DNA from: Owenweeksia sp048267305
Lineage (GTDB): Bacteria; Bacteroidota; Bacteroidia; Flavobacteriales; Schleiferiaceae
Length of the DNA: 64,000 nt
Assembly (NCBI GenBank): GCA_048267305.1
Contig: JBLWXT010000022.1
Coordinates: 1-64,000, forward strand
Direction: 5' to 3'
Shown here: piece by piece, positions 1 through 7,792 of the stretch
How positions within the stretch are numbered: the stretch's first letter is position 1
Layout of the letters: each line of letters opens with the position of its first letter
Program-made: the position numbers and the translations under genes
The notes under the pieces: generated by a model
Seen by the model: the letters and a program-made list of their open reading frames with translations, nothing else
What the model was told of the DNA's origin: nothing
Databases searched by the model: none

Positions 1-110
1 CTTATCTATTTCCATTATTTTTTGCCGGCCAAAGTACTTTATACTGACTTCTCCCCATAAAATTTAGGTGACCCCATATTGTTTTCTTGCATAGTTCATC
101 TATAGGGTTG

Positions 111-767
111 CTAAAAGTTGAACGTTAAAAAAATGGATGTTGGAGGTGTGAAATTTGTTCTCCAGCCTTCTGTTTCAGTTAATCTATTAGATGCGTTACC
201 AGGGGTGGATGTACGCTCACTAGTCGATTTAAAATAGTACAACACCAGGCTGGATTCTGTGGTTATTGAAATTCTGTCGTTAATTTTAATTCTCAAGCCC
301 ATTAGTGGCGCCAGGCCATACCCATTTTCTACAGTATTATCTCTGTAACTGTAGTTCGGGCCTTCTATTCTATCATAAATACGCCTATCCATATAAGTGT
401 AAAGGTCAATTCCATAAAAAAATTGCCATCTGCGATAGAAGTCAATTTTTCCCTCAACCCCAAGTCTGAAATTGATGTAGCTATTTTCACTTTTGTAAAT
501 AGAGGTATCGTTTAATACATCCTCCTGCTTATTTAGGGAGCCGCCTATACCTGATCGGATATCCCAATTATTGAAATAATGATAACGATACATCACAAAA
601 AAGGGGCTGTAGGAGCTACCAGAAGTATTGCCGGATACAAAACGTTGCAAGAAGGGAGATATATCAATACCCACTTCGTGGTGATTGTCGCTGGTAATTA
701 CTGAATCCTGAGCTACTGAATTTTTACTAAACATCAGTAAGACTAATAGGGTGGTTGTAATTCTCAT
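111..767 (-). CDS. small outer-membrane beta-barrel protein (paralogue 1)
   Basis: I do not recognise a named family. The 218-residue product begins with a typical export signal (hydrophobic stretch to about residue 17, then VAQ), followed by alternating polar/hydrophobic strands rich in Tyr, Arg and Asn, and ends FTPPTSIFLTFNF, a C-terminal aromatic strand typical of outer-membrane barrels. Phrases such as LRIKINDRISITTESSLVLYY look like strand-turn-strand repeats. It is clearly homologous to the next gene upstream (14 bases away): shared features are RISITTES near the C-terminus, a PPTSI.(V/L)TFNF ending and a YRYHx NW/xNW segment. The two are probably a recent tandem duplication read as one unit from 1459. 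The substrate or role cannot be read from sequence. Confidence 0.75.
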   Translation of the reverse strand: MRITTTLLVLLMFSKNSVAQDSVITSDNHHEVGIDISPFLQRFVSGNTSGSSYSPFFVMYRYHYFNNWDIRSGIGGSLNKQEDVLNDTSIYKSENSYINFRLGVEGKIDFYRRWQFFYGIDLYTYMDRRIYDRIEGPNYSYRDNTVENGYGLAPLMGLRIKINDRISITTESSLVLYYFKSTSERTSTPGNASNRLTETEGWRTNFTPPTSIFLTFNF

Positions 768-781
768 CTCAAAGTTTCTGG

Positions 782-1459
782 TTAAAAGTTAAAGGTGACG
801 TAAATAGATGTGGGAGGTATATATTCCGTTTTCCATTTTTTAGAAGTGGCTGTATAGCCATATTGGTTGTCTGGAAAATAATTTCTTCCATTATGATAAT
901 CCGTATAAAAGAGTTTTATGTTTGATTCTGTGGTTATGGAGATTCGGTTATTCAATTTGTATCTGAACCCTATAAAAGGAGCTATTCCATAATCATTTGA
1001 TTTGGTGTAGCGGTTGTCCCAGGCATAGCGCGATTGTCTTGAAATGTTCTCCACTTCAAAATATCTGATAAAGAAATCTGCACCGAAAAACACCTGAAAC
1101 TTTTTATAGAGATTAACTTTTCGTTCGATACCAATGCTACCCTCTAGTGTGATTACGCTGCGAGAGTCATTTATCGTATCAAACCTTACCGTTTCGATAT
1201 TATCCACATAAGCACCCACCCGGGCTCTTATTGACCAATTATCTAAATGATACCTGTAAAGAAGTTGGTAAGGATTGTAATGATATCCGGGTGTTCTGAA
1301 AACTGTATTCTGTAGGAGGGGTACAATATCAAAAGCAAACTCATGCCTATGTGAGGCATTTGTACTTTGAGAATTTGCCTTAAACCCGACACAGATTAAA
1401 ATCAGAAAGAAAATAAAATGTTGAGCGTTTGGCGGTTTGGGATTTAGCAACTTTTCCAA
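782..1459 (-). CDS. small outer-membrane beta-barrel protein (paralogue 2)
   Basis: This 225-residue exported protein (hydrophobic signal at residues 14-30 ending NSQ) has the same plan as the neighbouring downstream gene: a charged start after the signal (HRHEFAFDIVPLLQ against HHEVGIDISPFLQ), a YRYH motif, an apparent central GxE.K(V/I) strand, GxAPFIGFRYKLNNRISITTES, and an ending in PPTSIYVTFNF. It is therefore the upstream member of a tandem pair, with a 14-base gap between them. The signal starts late, so the true start may be an internal Met, but no other ATG lies before the hydrophobic segment. Function unknown; a small porin-like or structural barrel is the likeliest reading. Confidence 0.72.
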   Translation of the reverse strand: MEKLLNPKPPNAQHFIFFLILICVGFKANSQSTNASHRHEFAFDIVPLLQNTVFRTPGYHYNPYQLLYRYHLDNWSIRARVGAYVDNIETVRFDTINDSRSVITLEGSIGIERKVNLYKKFQVFFGADFFIRYFEVENISRQSRYAWDNRYTKSNDYGIAPFIGFRYKLNNRISITTESNIKLFYTDYHNGRNYFPDNQYGYTATSKKWKTEYIPPTSIYVTFNF

Positions 1460-1827
1460 TCAAGCTAACTTTGGTTAAAACGATATTACATCATTTAATG
1501 CTGCTTTTATTCAGGTAATTAGTTAACGGAAATCTCTGGGAAAACCCTTGTGAATATGCGGATTTATCGAATATTTAGCCGCAGAGCCATGAAGTATAAA
1601 AGCATGGGGTTGAAGGATAAAAATCTTACAGAGCAGGACTACCGTCAATTTATTTTGGATAATACACCTTTTTGAAACGACCTGTAATAATTGTAGAGAA
1701 TCAGATTTTTGTGGGTAATGCCAAGAAGGAGGTAGAAGCGGCAAAGCAAGTGTTAACCCACTGAAAATAAATAGTATTAAAGATTTCGCTGATAGCAGTG
1801 AAAGCTACTATCAGCGAAACTTATGTG
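1460..1827. other. intergenic region without a convincing gene
   Basis: A 368-base stretch between the beta-barrel pair and the THUMP methyltransferase. A 73-codon open frame on the minus strand has no domain-like composition and no ribosome binding site, so I do not call it. The only structure seen is the strong hairpin at its right end. Confidence 0.5.
1784..1819 (-). terminator. perfect 12-bp hairpin downstream of THUMP methyltransferase
   Basis: The arms TTTCGCTGATAG and CTATCAGCGAAA are exact reverse complements with a 12-base loop. The hairpin starts 9 bases past the stop of the minus-strand methyltransferase. The following bases on that strand are T-rich but interrupted (TCTTTAATAC), so it is a plausible but not textbook intrinsic terminator. 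Confidence 0.6.
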
Positions 1828-2997
1828 CTAACTATCTTTATTTCCTTTATCTTTTCTCGTTCCCTCGTATAAATCATAACGCACCAACCAGCTTTCCAGC
1901 TTAGCGTTAAATAGTGGAATTTTTAGTGAAGGCTTTAGTCCTACATACTTTAAGCCTTCCTTGCTCGATGTAAACATCCAGGCTGTAAATCCCGGGAATT
2001 TGTTTTTTAATGTATTTCCAATACCTGTGTAAAGTTCAGGAATGTCGGCATCAAATTTTATCCCGTAAGGGGGATTGAAAACCAGGATTCCAGGTGTTTT
2101 AATTTCACGGCTCGATTTGAAATCGAGAAAATCGGCCTTCTCAAGTTTTATCTGCTCATCCAATAGCGCGGTTTTAATGTTACGCCCCGCTTTCAGCAAA
2201 ACGCGTGGGTCTTTGTCAAAACCAAGGATGGTGTAGTAATAGTTTTTTTCCTTCTCCAGCGATTTTTCAAAAAGCATATCGTGCAGCTCCTTGTTGTAGT
2301 TCTTCCAGTTTTTAAAGGCAAATTCTTCTCTAAATATACCTGGAGGAATGTTGTGGGCAATCATGGCTGCCTCTATCAAAAAGGTGCCAGAGCCACACAT
2401 GGGGTCAATAAGGTGGCTCATTCCTTTAAAGCCGATAAGGCCCAGTATGCCTGCTGCCAGCACTTCATTGATTGGTGCTACATCAGCTTCCTTGCGGTAG
2501 CCACGTCTGTGTAGTGAGTGGCCAGAGCTATCAAGCGACACAATCACATCTTCATTGTGGATGTAAACATCAATCCGAATATCAGGATTGTCGGTATTTA
2601 CGGATGGACGCTCACCCGTTTTCTCGCGAAAGCGATCCACTATACCATCTTTTACCTTTTGAGCGATATAGAGGGTGTGGTTAAACTGCCGGGAGTAAAT
2701 AGTAGCATTTACCATGATGGTTTTATCGATATCAAAGTAGTCTTCCCAGGCAATTTCCTTAATACGCTTATAAACTTCCTCCTCGTTTCTAACTTTAAAT
2801 TCCTTTATGGGAACTAGAATTCGGAGGGCGGTGCGCAACCAGTAATTGGCTTTATACATAAAGCCGGCATCGCCAACAAAGCTTACACCACGTTTTACTG
2901 GTTTAATGTCCATAGCGCCCAGATTGCGCAGTTCTTTGGCAAGAACATCTTCCAGGCCGTGCATGGTTTTAGCCAGCATTTTAAAATTTTCGCTCAT
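1828..2997 (-). CDS. THUMP domain class I SAM-dependent RNA methyltransferase
   Basis: The 389-residue protein has an N-terminal THUMP RNA-binding region (about residues 45-160) followed by a Rossmann methyltransferase domain. Visible motifs are the SAM-binding DPMCGSGTFLIEA at 198-210 and the catalytic NPPYG at 308-312, the signature of N2-guanine or N6-adenine RNA methylation. The arrangement and length match the YpsC/YcbY (RlmL N-terminal half) family, which modifies 23S rRNA guanines; the exact target base is inference. It starts at the only sensible ATG and is monocistronic, with a strong hairpin after its stop. Confidence 0.9.
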   Translation of the reverse strand: MSENFKMLAKTMHGLEDVLAKELRNLGAMDIKPVKRGVSFVGDAGFMYKANYWLRTALRILVPIKEFKVRNEEEVYKRIKEIAWEDYFDIDKTIMVNATIYSRQFNHTLYIAQKVKDGIVDRFREKTGERPSVNTDNPDIRIDVYIHNEDVIVSLDSSGHSLHRRGYRKEADVAPINEVLAAGILGLIGFKGMSHLIDPMCGSGTFLIEAAMIAHNIPPGIFREEFAFKNWKNYNKELHDMLFEKSLEKEKNYYYTILGFDKDPRVLLKAGRNIKTALLDEQIKLEKADFLDFKSSREIKTPGILVFNPPYGIKFDADIPELYTGIGNTLKNKFPGFTAWMFTSSKEGLKYVGLKPSLKIPLFNAKLESWLVRYDLYEGTRKDKGNKDS

Positions 2998-3061
2998 CTT
3001 AATTATTTGTCAATTTGGTAAGTGATAATGGGTAAGGATTATAAATGGATTTTGGCAGAGA

Positions 3062-3412
3062 CTAATTATTCTCCTCCAGTATTAAACAGGCTATTTCCTC
3101 CCATTCTTTAGCTTCTATAAAATTTATGATCTGAGCCATTTTACTTTTAATAAGATTGGCAATTTCATTGGTTTTCAAATTTCCGGGTCGCAACAGAATT
3201 ATTTTTGGAGGAGGCCCTTCCAATGAGGCTAAATCCTGAAAATCGTTATCAAAAGTGAGAATTGAAAAGTTGTTGTCCTTTGCATATTTCCAGATGGAGC
3301 GGTCGGCAATCCCCAGTGGATAAATCTGGTTTACTGAAATAATTTCAGAAAAATGTGACTGTAATTTCTTAATGAGCCGGTAGGAAATGTTTTCGTCAAG
3401 AATTAACTTCAT
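3062..3412 (-). CDS. DUF5615 PIN-like toxin of a toxin-antitoxin pair
   Basis: A 116-residue protein starting MKLILDENIS, the hallmark of the DUF5615 PIN-like nuclease family. Acidic residues in LDEN (D6, E7) and TFDNDF (about 54-59) match the metal-binding positions of PIN folds. It follows the DUF433 gene with stop and start overlapping as TAATG, which implies translational coupling. DUF433/DUF5615 pairs are widespread predicted type II modules; RNase activity is assumed from the fold and not shown here. Confidence 0.85.
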   Translation of the reverse strand: MKLILDENISYRLIKKLQSHFSEIISVNQIYPLGIADRSIWKYAKDNNFSILTFDNDFQDLASLEGPPPKIILLRPGNLKTNEIANLIKSKMAQIINFIEAKEWEEIACLILEENN

Positions 3413-3636
3413 TAAGTTGCAACCTTTACTCTGTGCTCTCTATCTGCAGCATAAGCTAAACAGGCTCTAATCTGTTCGTCCTTAAGCTGTGGAAAATCCT
3501 GAATGATATCTTCAACCGACATACCTGAGGCTAACCAACCAAGCACGTCCTGCACAGCTACACGCGTACCTTTTATGCATGGTTTCCCAAACCGTATTTC
3601 AGGATTTATTTCGATGAAAGCCTTATAATCAATCAT
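3412..3636 (-). CDS. DUF433 antitoxin
   Basis: A 74-residue protein with the DUF433 signature: INPEIRFGKPCIKGTRVAVQDVLGWLASGMS, then a helix with DIIQDFPQL and an end rich in Ala and Arg. The family has a winged/homeodomain-like helix-turn-helix and is expected to bind its own promoter and neutralise the adjacent DUF5615 toxin, whose ATG shares one base with this stop codon. The pair stands alone, with about 70 bases upstream to the next gene, which reads the same way. Confidence 0.87.
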   Translation of the reverse strand: MIDYKAFIEINPEIRFGKPCIKGTRVAVQDVLGWLASGMSVEDIIQDFPQLKDEQIRACLAYAADREHRVKVAT

Positions 3637-3705
3637 AGTTCAAAAATAGGGATTTGTAAACTTACAGTTTCATTATAAGTATACCCAGCCCTGGCTATAC
3701 AGCCA

Positions 3706-4056
3706 TTACTCCTCCCCAATTTTCTCCGACTTTATTTCCACTAAATCGTTTGGAGCTACAATGGCTTCAGAAAATATCAGCTCATTTTCAACTGTATCTC
3801 CAACCGAAACTTCGGTGTAAATGGTGTCTAACCACACTTTATCATTTTGCGCCAGGCGAATGGCATAAGTCACATAACTTTTCCTTTCCGGTGCAGTCAT
3901 TTTCAATCGTACGCCATAAACTTCTTCCTTTCCTAATTTCATTTTAAAAACTTCATCAGAAACCAGAAAAGGATCGCCATCATTTACAGAAGTGGTTTTA
4001 TCGCTGCTACAGCCCATTAAACCTATAAGTGCAATTACTAAAAAACTGTATTTCAT
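3706..4056 (-). CDS. small lipoprotein of unknown function
   Basis: I choose the ATG at 4056, which gives a lipoprotein signal (MKYSFLVIALIGLMGCSS, lipobox Cys16) immediately at the N-terminus; an upstream in-frame ATG would add 16 residues before it. The remaining 100 residues are a single hydrophilic beta-rich domain (YGVRLKMTAPERKSYVTYAIRLAQNDKVW). No family recognised. It is divergent from the symporter gene, with only 68 bases between the two starts, so both promoters must be packed into that space. Confidence 0.68.
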   Translation of the reverse strand: MKYSFLVIALIGLMGCSSDKTTSVNDGDPFLVSDEVFKMKLGKEEVYGVRLKMTAPERKSYVTYAIRLAQNDKVWLDTIYTEVSVGDTVENELIFSEAIVAPNDLVEIKSEKIGEE

Positions 4057-4124
4057 ATCTATAATAAATGAGGCGCAAAGGTAGCGATAATGCGAGAGTA
4101 TCAATGTTTTGCTTTATTTGCAGT

Positions 4125-5906
4125 ATGACAAATCTTTCTCCCCTCGATTGGTTTATAGTGGTCTTTTTTATGGCCCTGTTTGTATTTATTGGCGTTCGCT
4201 TTCGTGGAAAGGCGGGCAGCAGCCTTACCGACTTTTTCCTTGGCGGGAGAAATCTGCCGTGGTACATAGCCGGGGTAAGTATGGTAGCTACCACCTTTGC
4301 CGCAGATACACCACTGTGGGTAACGGAGAAAATTGCCCAGCATGGTGTTTCGGGCAACTGGCTTTGGTGGAATATGCTGATAGGAGGAATGCTCACCACC
4401 TTCTTTTTTGCACGCCTCTGGCGCAGGGCAGAAATTATTACCGAACTGGAGTTAATGGAACTTCGCTATAGCGGACCGATTGCCCGCTGGCTTCGTGGAG
4501 TAAAGGCTGTTTATCTTGGCTTGTTCTTAAACGTGGTAATTATTGGTTGGGTAAATGCGGCCCTAATCTCCATCATAGAAGTCTTTTTTGAAGTGCCCTA
4601 CGAAACTGCTTTTTGGGTAACCGGAGCAGCTATGGTACTTGTAGCTTTTTATAGTTCCATTGCTGGTTTGCTAGGTATTGCCATGACGGATTTTGCGCAG
4701 TTTATCATCGCTATGACAGGTTGTATCATTTTAGCTGTTGTAGCCCTTAATGCCCCTGAGGTTGGGGGTATTGCAGGTTTAAAAGCCAAATTGCCAGCCT
4801 GGCGACTCGATTTATTGCCAACTATCGGAGGCGGCAGTGATATTGCCGTAGGAACATTTTCATTAACAGCCGGTGCCTTTTTTAGCTATATAGGTTTACA
4901 GTGGTGGGCCAGTTGGTATCCCGGTAACGAGCCCGGTGGCGGGGGTTATATATCTCAGCGTATGATGAGCGCCAAGGATGAGAAGAATGCGGTATACAGT
5001 AGCCTCTTTTTTCAAATTGCCCATTATGCCCTTCGCCCATGGCCATGGATTATTGTTGGGCTTTGTGCCTTGGTATTGTATCCCGATTTACCGGTTGAGG
5101 AATCCCGTAAAGGGTTTATTATGGTAATGCGCGATTATCTGCCCAATGGCGTAAAAGGACTTTTGTTTGTTGGATTTTTGGCAGCTTATATGAGTACCAT
5201 TTCAACCCAGCTCAACTGGGGAAGCAGCTACCTAACCAATGATCTTTATAAAAGATTTGTAAAGCCCGAAACTGAGTTTTCTTCTGAAGGAGTAGCTCAA
5301 AAACATTATGTAAAAGCGGGTCGTATAATTACAATACTCATTATGATAGTGGGTTTATTTGTTACCTCACAAATCACTATGATTGATACTGCCGCTCAAT
5401 TTCTAATTGCCAGTGGTGCAGGTTTGGGCATGGTTCTTATCCTTCGTTGGTACTGGTGGCGCATCAATGCTGTAACGGAGCTTGTGGCTACCATTGCTCC
5501 ATTTTTAGGTTTGGCTATCGCTAAATATGCGTTGCCCGGAAATGTACCCGAAGAGTTTTTTGTGCAAAACGGAGAGTTCATTTTTACAGTGGTATTTACC
5601 ACCGTTTGTTGGCTGACCACAGCATTTGTTACTTCCCCAACCCATCCTGATACTTTAAAATCATTTTACGAAAGAGTAAAACCAGGGGGCTGGTGGGGAC
5701 CCTATAAAACGGCATCGGATAGCGACAAGGAACTTCCGTTTCTTTTTGTGGCCTGGCTTAGCGGGGTAGTAATGGTTTATGGGGTACTCTTCTTTATCGG
5801 TTATGGTATTTTTCAGGAGTGGAATCTCTTCTGGGGTTGGTTAATAGCGGCTTCTGCTGGCTTCTTCATTATGAGGTGGGGTATGGGCAAAGCAGGGATG
5901 AGGTAG
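4125..5906 (+). CDS. sodium:solute symporter family protein
   Basis: A multi-pass membrane protein of 593 residues with the SSS-family look: MTNLSPLDWFIVVFFMALFVFIGVRF at the start, then DFFLGGRNLPWYIAGVSMVATTFAADTPLWV, the characteristic SSS signature after the first helix. About 12-13 hydrophobic helices follow, with large soluble loops near residues 280-340. I place the start at the ATG before TNLSPLD because the longer frame adds 19 polar residues before helix 1. Substrate cannot be told; relatives carry sugars, amino acids or sialic acid with Na+. Its last 30 bases recur 711 bases further on. Confidence 0.88.
   Translation: MTNLSPLDWFIVVFFMALFVFIGVRFRGKAGSSLTDFFLGGRNLPWYIAGVSMVATTFAADTPLWVTEKIAQHGVSGNWLWWNMLIGGMLTTFFFARLWRRAEIITELELMELRYSGPIARWLRGVKAVYLGLFLNVVIIGWVNAALISIIEVFFEVPYETAFWVTGAAMVLVAFYSSIAGLLGIAMTDFAQFIIAMTGCIILAVVALNAPEVGGIAGLKAKLPAWRLDLLPTIGGGSDIAVGTFSLTAGAFFSYIGLQWWASWYPGNEPGGGGYISQRMMSAKDEKNAVYSSLFFQIAHYALRPWPWIIVGLCALVLYPDLPVEESRKGFIMVMRDYLPNGVKGLLFVGFLAAYMSTISTQLNWGSSYLTNDLYKRFVKPETEFSSEGVAQKHYVKAGRIITILIMIVGLFVTSQITMIDTAAQFLIASGAGLGMVLILRWYWWRINAVTELVATIAPFLGLAIAKYALPGNVPEEFFVQNGEFIFTVVFTTVCWLTTAFVTSPTHPDTLKSFYERVKPGGWWGPYKTASDSDKELPFLFVAWLSGVVMVYGVLFFIGYGIFQEWNLFWGWLIAASAGFFIMRWGMGKAGMR
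5877..5906 (+). repeat. 3' tail of symporter gene, copy 1 of a 30-bp direct repeat
   Basis: The last 30 bases of the symporter gene, encoding WGMGKAGMR and stop, match 6588-6617 at 28 of 30 positions. Both differences are synonymous transitions (GGC/GGT and TAG/TAA). Confidence 0.8.
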
Positions 5907-5952
5907 ATAGTATTCCTTAAAATTACTTAACTTCCCTTAAAATATTTCAACA

Positions 5953-6177
5953 ATGCCCCTAAAAGAAGAAGTTCTCAAGAAAATAGAAAAACTACAAGAC
6001 GATAGAGTGCTAAAGGATTTAGATAGTTGGCTAAATGATGAACTGAATGAATCAATGACTTTTACCGCTACAGAAATCCGCGAGGTAAACGAGGGCTACG
6101 CAGAATACCTGGCCGGTAAGACTTACACCAATAGTGAAGCACAAGCGCAATTTGAGAAATGGCTAAAAGAGAAATAA
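5953..6177 (+). CDS. antitoxin of a ParE-type module
   Basis: A 74-residue, highly charged protein (MPLKEEVLKKIEKLQDD..., ending KWLKEK) located directly before a ParE-like toxin, with their coding regions overlapping by 19 bases. It has no visible ribbon-helix-helix core, but size, charge, order and overlap are those of the antitoxin in a ParDE/RelBE-type pair, here of the addiction-module family found in Bacteroidota. The C-terminal half (YAEYLAGKTYTNSEAQAQFEKW) likely wraps the toxin. The assignment rests mainly on context. Confidence 0.7.
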   Translation: MPLKEEVLKKIEKLQDDRVLKDLDSWLNDELNESMTFTATEIREVNEGYAEYLAGKTYTNSEAQAQFEKWLKEK

Positions 6178-6458
6178 TCTGGACGCCCCGAGCTCTGCAA
6201 AACAGGAATGATATTTTTGAATACTGGTATTTTAAAAATGGATCTGATGCGTATCCTAAAAAGTTGGAGCGACTATTCAATAATGCCATTGGCAAAAAGG
6301 CATCGGAACCTGAGTCGGGCCGACCATTTAATCTCAACAGAAAAATCCGTTATGCCCTGGTTCGAAATTTTAGAATTTATTACACCTGCACGTCTAATGT
6401 TTTAGCGGTATTGAGTATTTGGGACAGTAGGCGGAATCCTTTGTTCTTTGAAATCTGA
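6159..6458 (+). CDS. RelE/ParE family toxin
   Basis: A 99-residue protein with the RelE/ParE fold pattern: IIWTPRALQNRNDIFEYW at the start, central amphipathic helices, then RKIRYALVRNFRIYYTCTSNVLAVLSIWDSRRNP. The R..vv.. YRI.Y......I..i...R.nP pattern is the ParE signature. Its start lies inside the antitoxin's last codons, so the two are translationally coupled. ParE toxins usually poison DNA gyrase, and RelE cleaves ribosome-bound mRNA; which applies is not visible. The module sits between the symporter and a repeat of the symporter's tail, suggesting later arrival. Confidence 0.83.
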   Translation: MAKREIIWTPRALQNRNDIFEYWYFKNGSDAYPKKLERLFNNAIGKKASEPESGRPFNLNRKIRYALVRNFRIYYTCTSNVLAVLSIWDSRRNPLFFEI

Positions 6459-6547
6459 TTAATCCTCAATCTTAATTTCTGGTTTTATTTATCTCAAGAT
6501 AAACTTACCGGTCCCCTTATAATCTAGGTTTATACTACTCTTTCTGT

Positions 6548-6588
6548 AACGTCTGGTACCGGCCAATGCCCGGTCTATATAATACGTT
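6548..6588. repeat. imperfect double palindrome (possible recombination site)
   Basis: Outer arms AACGT (6548) and ACGTT (6584) enclose inner arms ACCGG (6558) and CCGGT (6570). The right outer arm runs straight into the second symporter-tail copy. The nested arms with AAC...GTT ends recall an integron attC site, but the consensus boxes are not fully matched. Confidence 0.35.
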
Positions 6589-6617
6589 GGGGTATGGGTA
6601 AAGCAGGGATGAGGTAA
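6588..6617 (+). repeat. copy 2 of the symporter 3' tail repeat
   Basis: A gene-less duplicate of the last 30 bases of the symporter gene, 711 bases downstream of the original and beyond the toxin-antitoxin module. It still reads WGMGKAGMR-stop, with two synonymous changes. The sequence upstream of it is not symporter-like, so only this tail is left. Confidence 0.8.
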
Positions 6618-6633
6618 ATTGAGCTTTGGGAAG

Positions 6634-6918
6634 TTAATAAACCCGAATGAAGCCTAAGTCATTGAAAACACTATCATTTATACTTACCTCCATGTCCGAG
6701 GTATAAGGTCCGCAATCGCAACACTTGCTCTTGGAGTCATTTGTAGTGATGCTTCTTATGTAAACAGTATCCTGAATATTCAGAGAGTCATGAGAAATAA
6801 GCCAGGTGTATCCGGGGGCTGTTCCCAGATTAATTCTACATTCAAACCGCCTGTTCGTGTATAATTGATCTATTGTATCTACAGATTGATTAAAACCTAT
6901 AACATTAACTTTTGAGTA
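6634..6918 (-). pseudogene. 5'-truncated remnant of an exported or surface protein gene
   Basis: The minus strand is open for 94 codons here, with protein-like composition and no ATG, GTG or TTG near its left end. It begins right after a stop at 6919-6921. The frame reads, in part, GTAPGYTWLISHDSLNIQDT, then SKCCDCGPYTSDMEVSINDS, and ends GFIRVY. It looks like the C-terminal part of a gene whose front was lost. The only internal Met lies 22 residues from the end. No family recognised. It could be a small gene with an unusual start, but its position in a scar zone beside the duplicated symporter tail favours a remnant. Confidence 0.5.
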
Positions 6919-6940
6919 TTAGGCAAGTTTAAGGGTTGCG

Positions 6941-7777
6941 TTGGAAGAATCTGAAAATTCTTTAAAACCAAAGGTTAAACTTAAATTCGCGCCCTTGGAA
7001 ACCTGGGTTTATATACTACTCTTTTTTGGCGGGCTGGCGGCAGGTATCATCAATACCCTTGCGGGCAATGGCTCTGCAATAACGCTCTCCATTCTAATAT
7101 TTACAGGCCTTCCGGCAGATGTGGCCAATGCTACCAACCGGGTAGGGGCTATGGTTCAAACTCTTACAGCCATTGGCGGTGTGAGGCGAAGCCCGCGCAC
7201 GCGCTTTCTTTTTAAAGATGGTTTTTGGTTTTTGATCCCTGCTCTTTTGGGTACTGTAATAGGGGCCCTGCTGGCGGTGGAAATAGACCCTAAACTATTG
7301 AGGTATATTATTGGAGTCATCATGCTGCTGTTGTTAATTACCCTAATTACCAATCCTAAGAAGTGGGCTGCAGCTACTGATTTGGAAAAGAGCCATAAAA
7401 CTGTGCTAAACTGGTTATTGATTTTTGCCATAGCCATTTATGCCGGTTTTCTTCAAATGGGTATTGGCATTATGATATTAGCCACATTGGTACTGGTAGC
7501 CAAGTATAGTTTACGGGATGCCAATATCATAAAGCTACTGCTTGCTGTTATTTTAGTGGTTCCTGCATTTATTATATTTCTGTTTAATAGTGAGATAGAG
7601 TGGGCACAAGGTTTAACATTGGCGTTAGGCCAGGGGATTGGAGGTTTTATTGGTGCCCGATATATTTTATTTTTGCCCAAAGCCAATCTTATTATCAGAT
7701 GGGTGCTGATTATTATATTAAGCGTTTCTTCGTTAGTGTTGCTGGAGATCCCACAATATATCGGCCAATTTCTATAA
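6941..7777 (+). CDS. TSUP family (TauE/SafE) transmembrane permease
   Basis: A 278-residue protein with about eight hydrophobic helices and the TSUP opening GGLAAGIINTLAGNGSAITLSILIFTGLPADVANATNRVGAM, the typical G-rich first helix and N-R motif of the TauE/SafE/DUF81 family of sulfite or organosulfonate exporters. The frame opens at 6923 and contains no ATG before the first helix, so I accept TTG at 6941. The next gene starts 15 bases later, so the two are probably cotranscribed. Substrate unknown. Confidence 0.85.
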   Translation: MEESENSLKPKVKLKFAPLETWVYILLFFGGLAAGIINTLAGNGSAITLSILIFTGLPADVANATNRVGAMVQTLTAIGGVRRSPRTRFLFKDGFWFLIPALLGTVIGALLAVEIDPKLLRYIIGVIMLLLLITLITNPKKWAAATDLEKSHKTVLNWLLIFAIAIYAGFLQMGIGIMILATLVLVAKYSLRDANIIKLLLAVILVVPAFIIFLFNSEIEWAQGLTLALGQGIGGFIGARYILFLPKANLIIRWVLIIILSVSSLVLLEIPQYIGQFL

Positions 7778-7792
7778 ACTTTCACAGAGCTA

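Noticed and set aside
1523..1744. 73-codon minus-strand open frame
   Set aside because: Composition is not protein-like, it has no recognisable domain or ribosome binding site, and the region is otherwise non-coding.
6548..6588. Firm call of an integron attC site
   Set aside because: Only the AAC/GTT ends and one pair of inner boxes fit; spacing and the rest of the consensus do not, and no integrase is seen.
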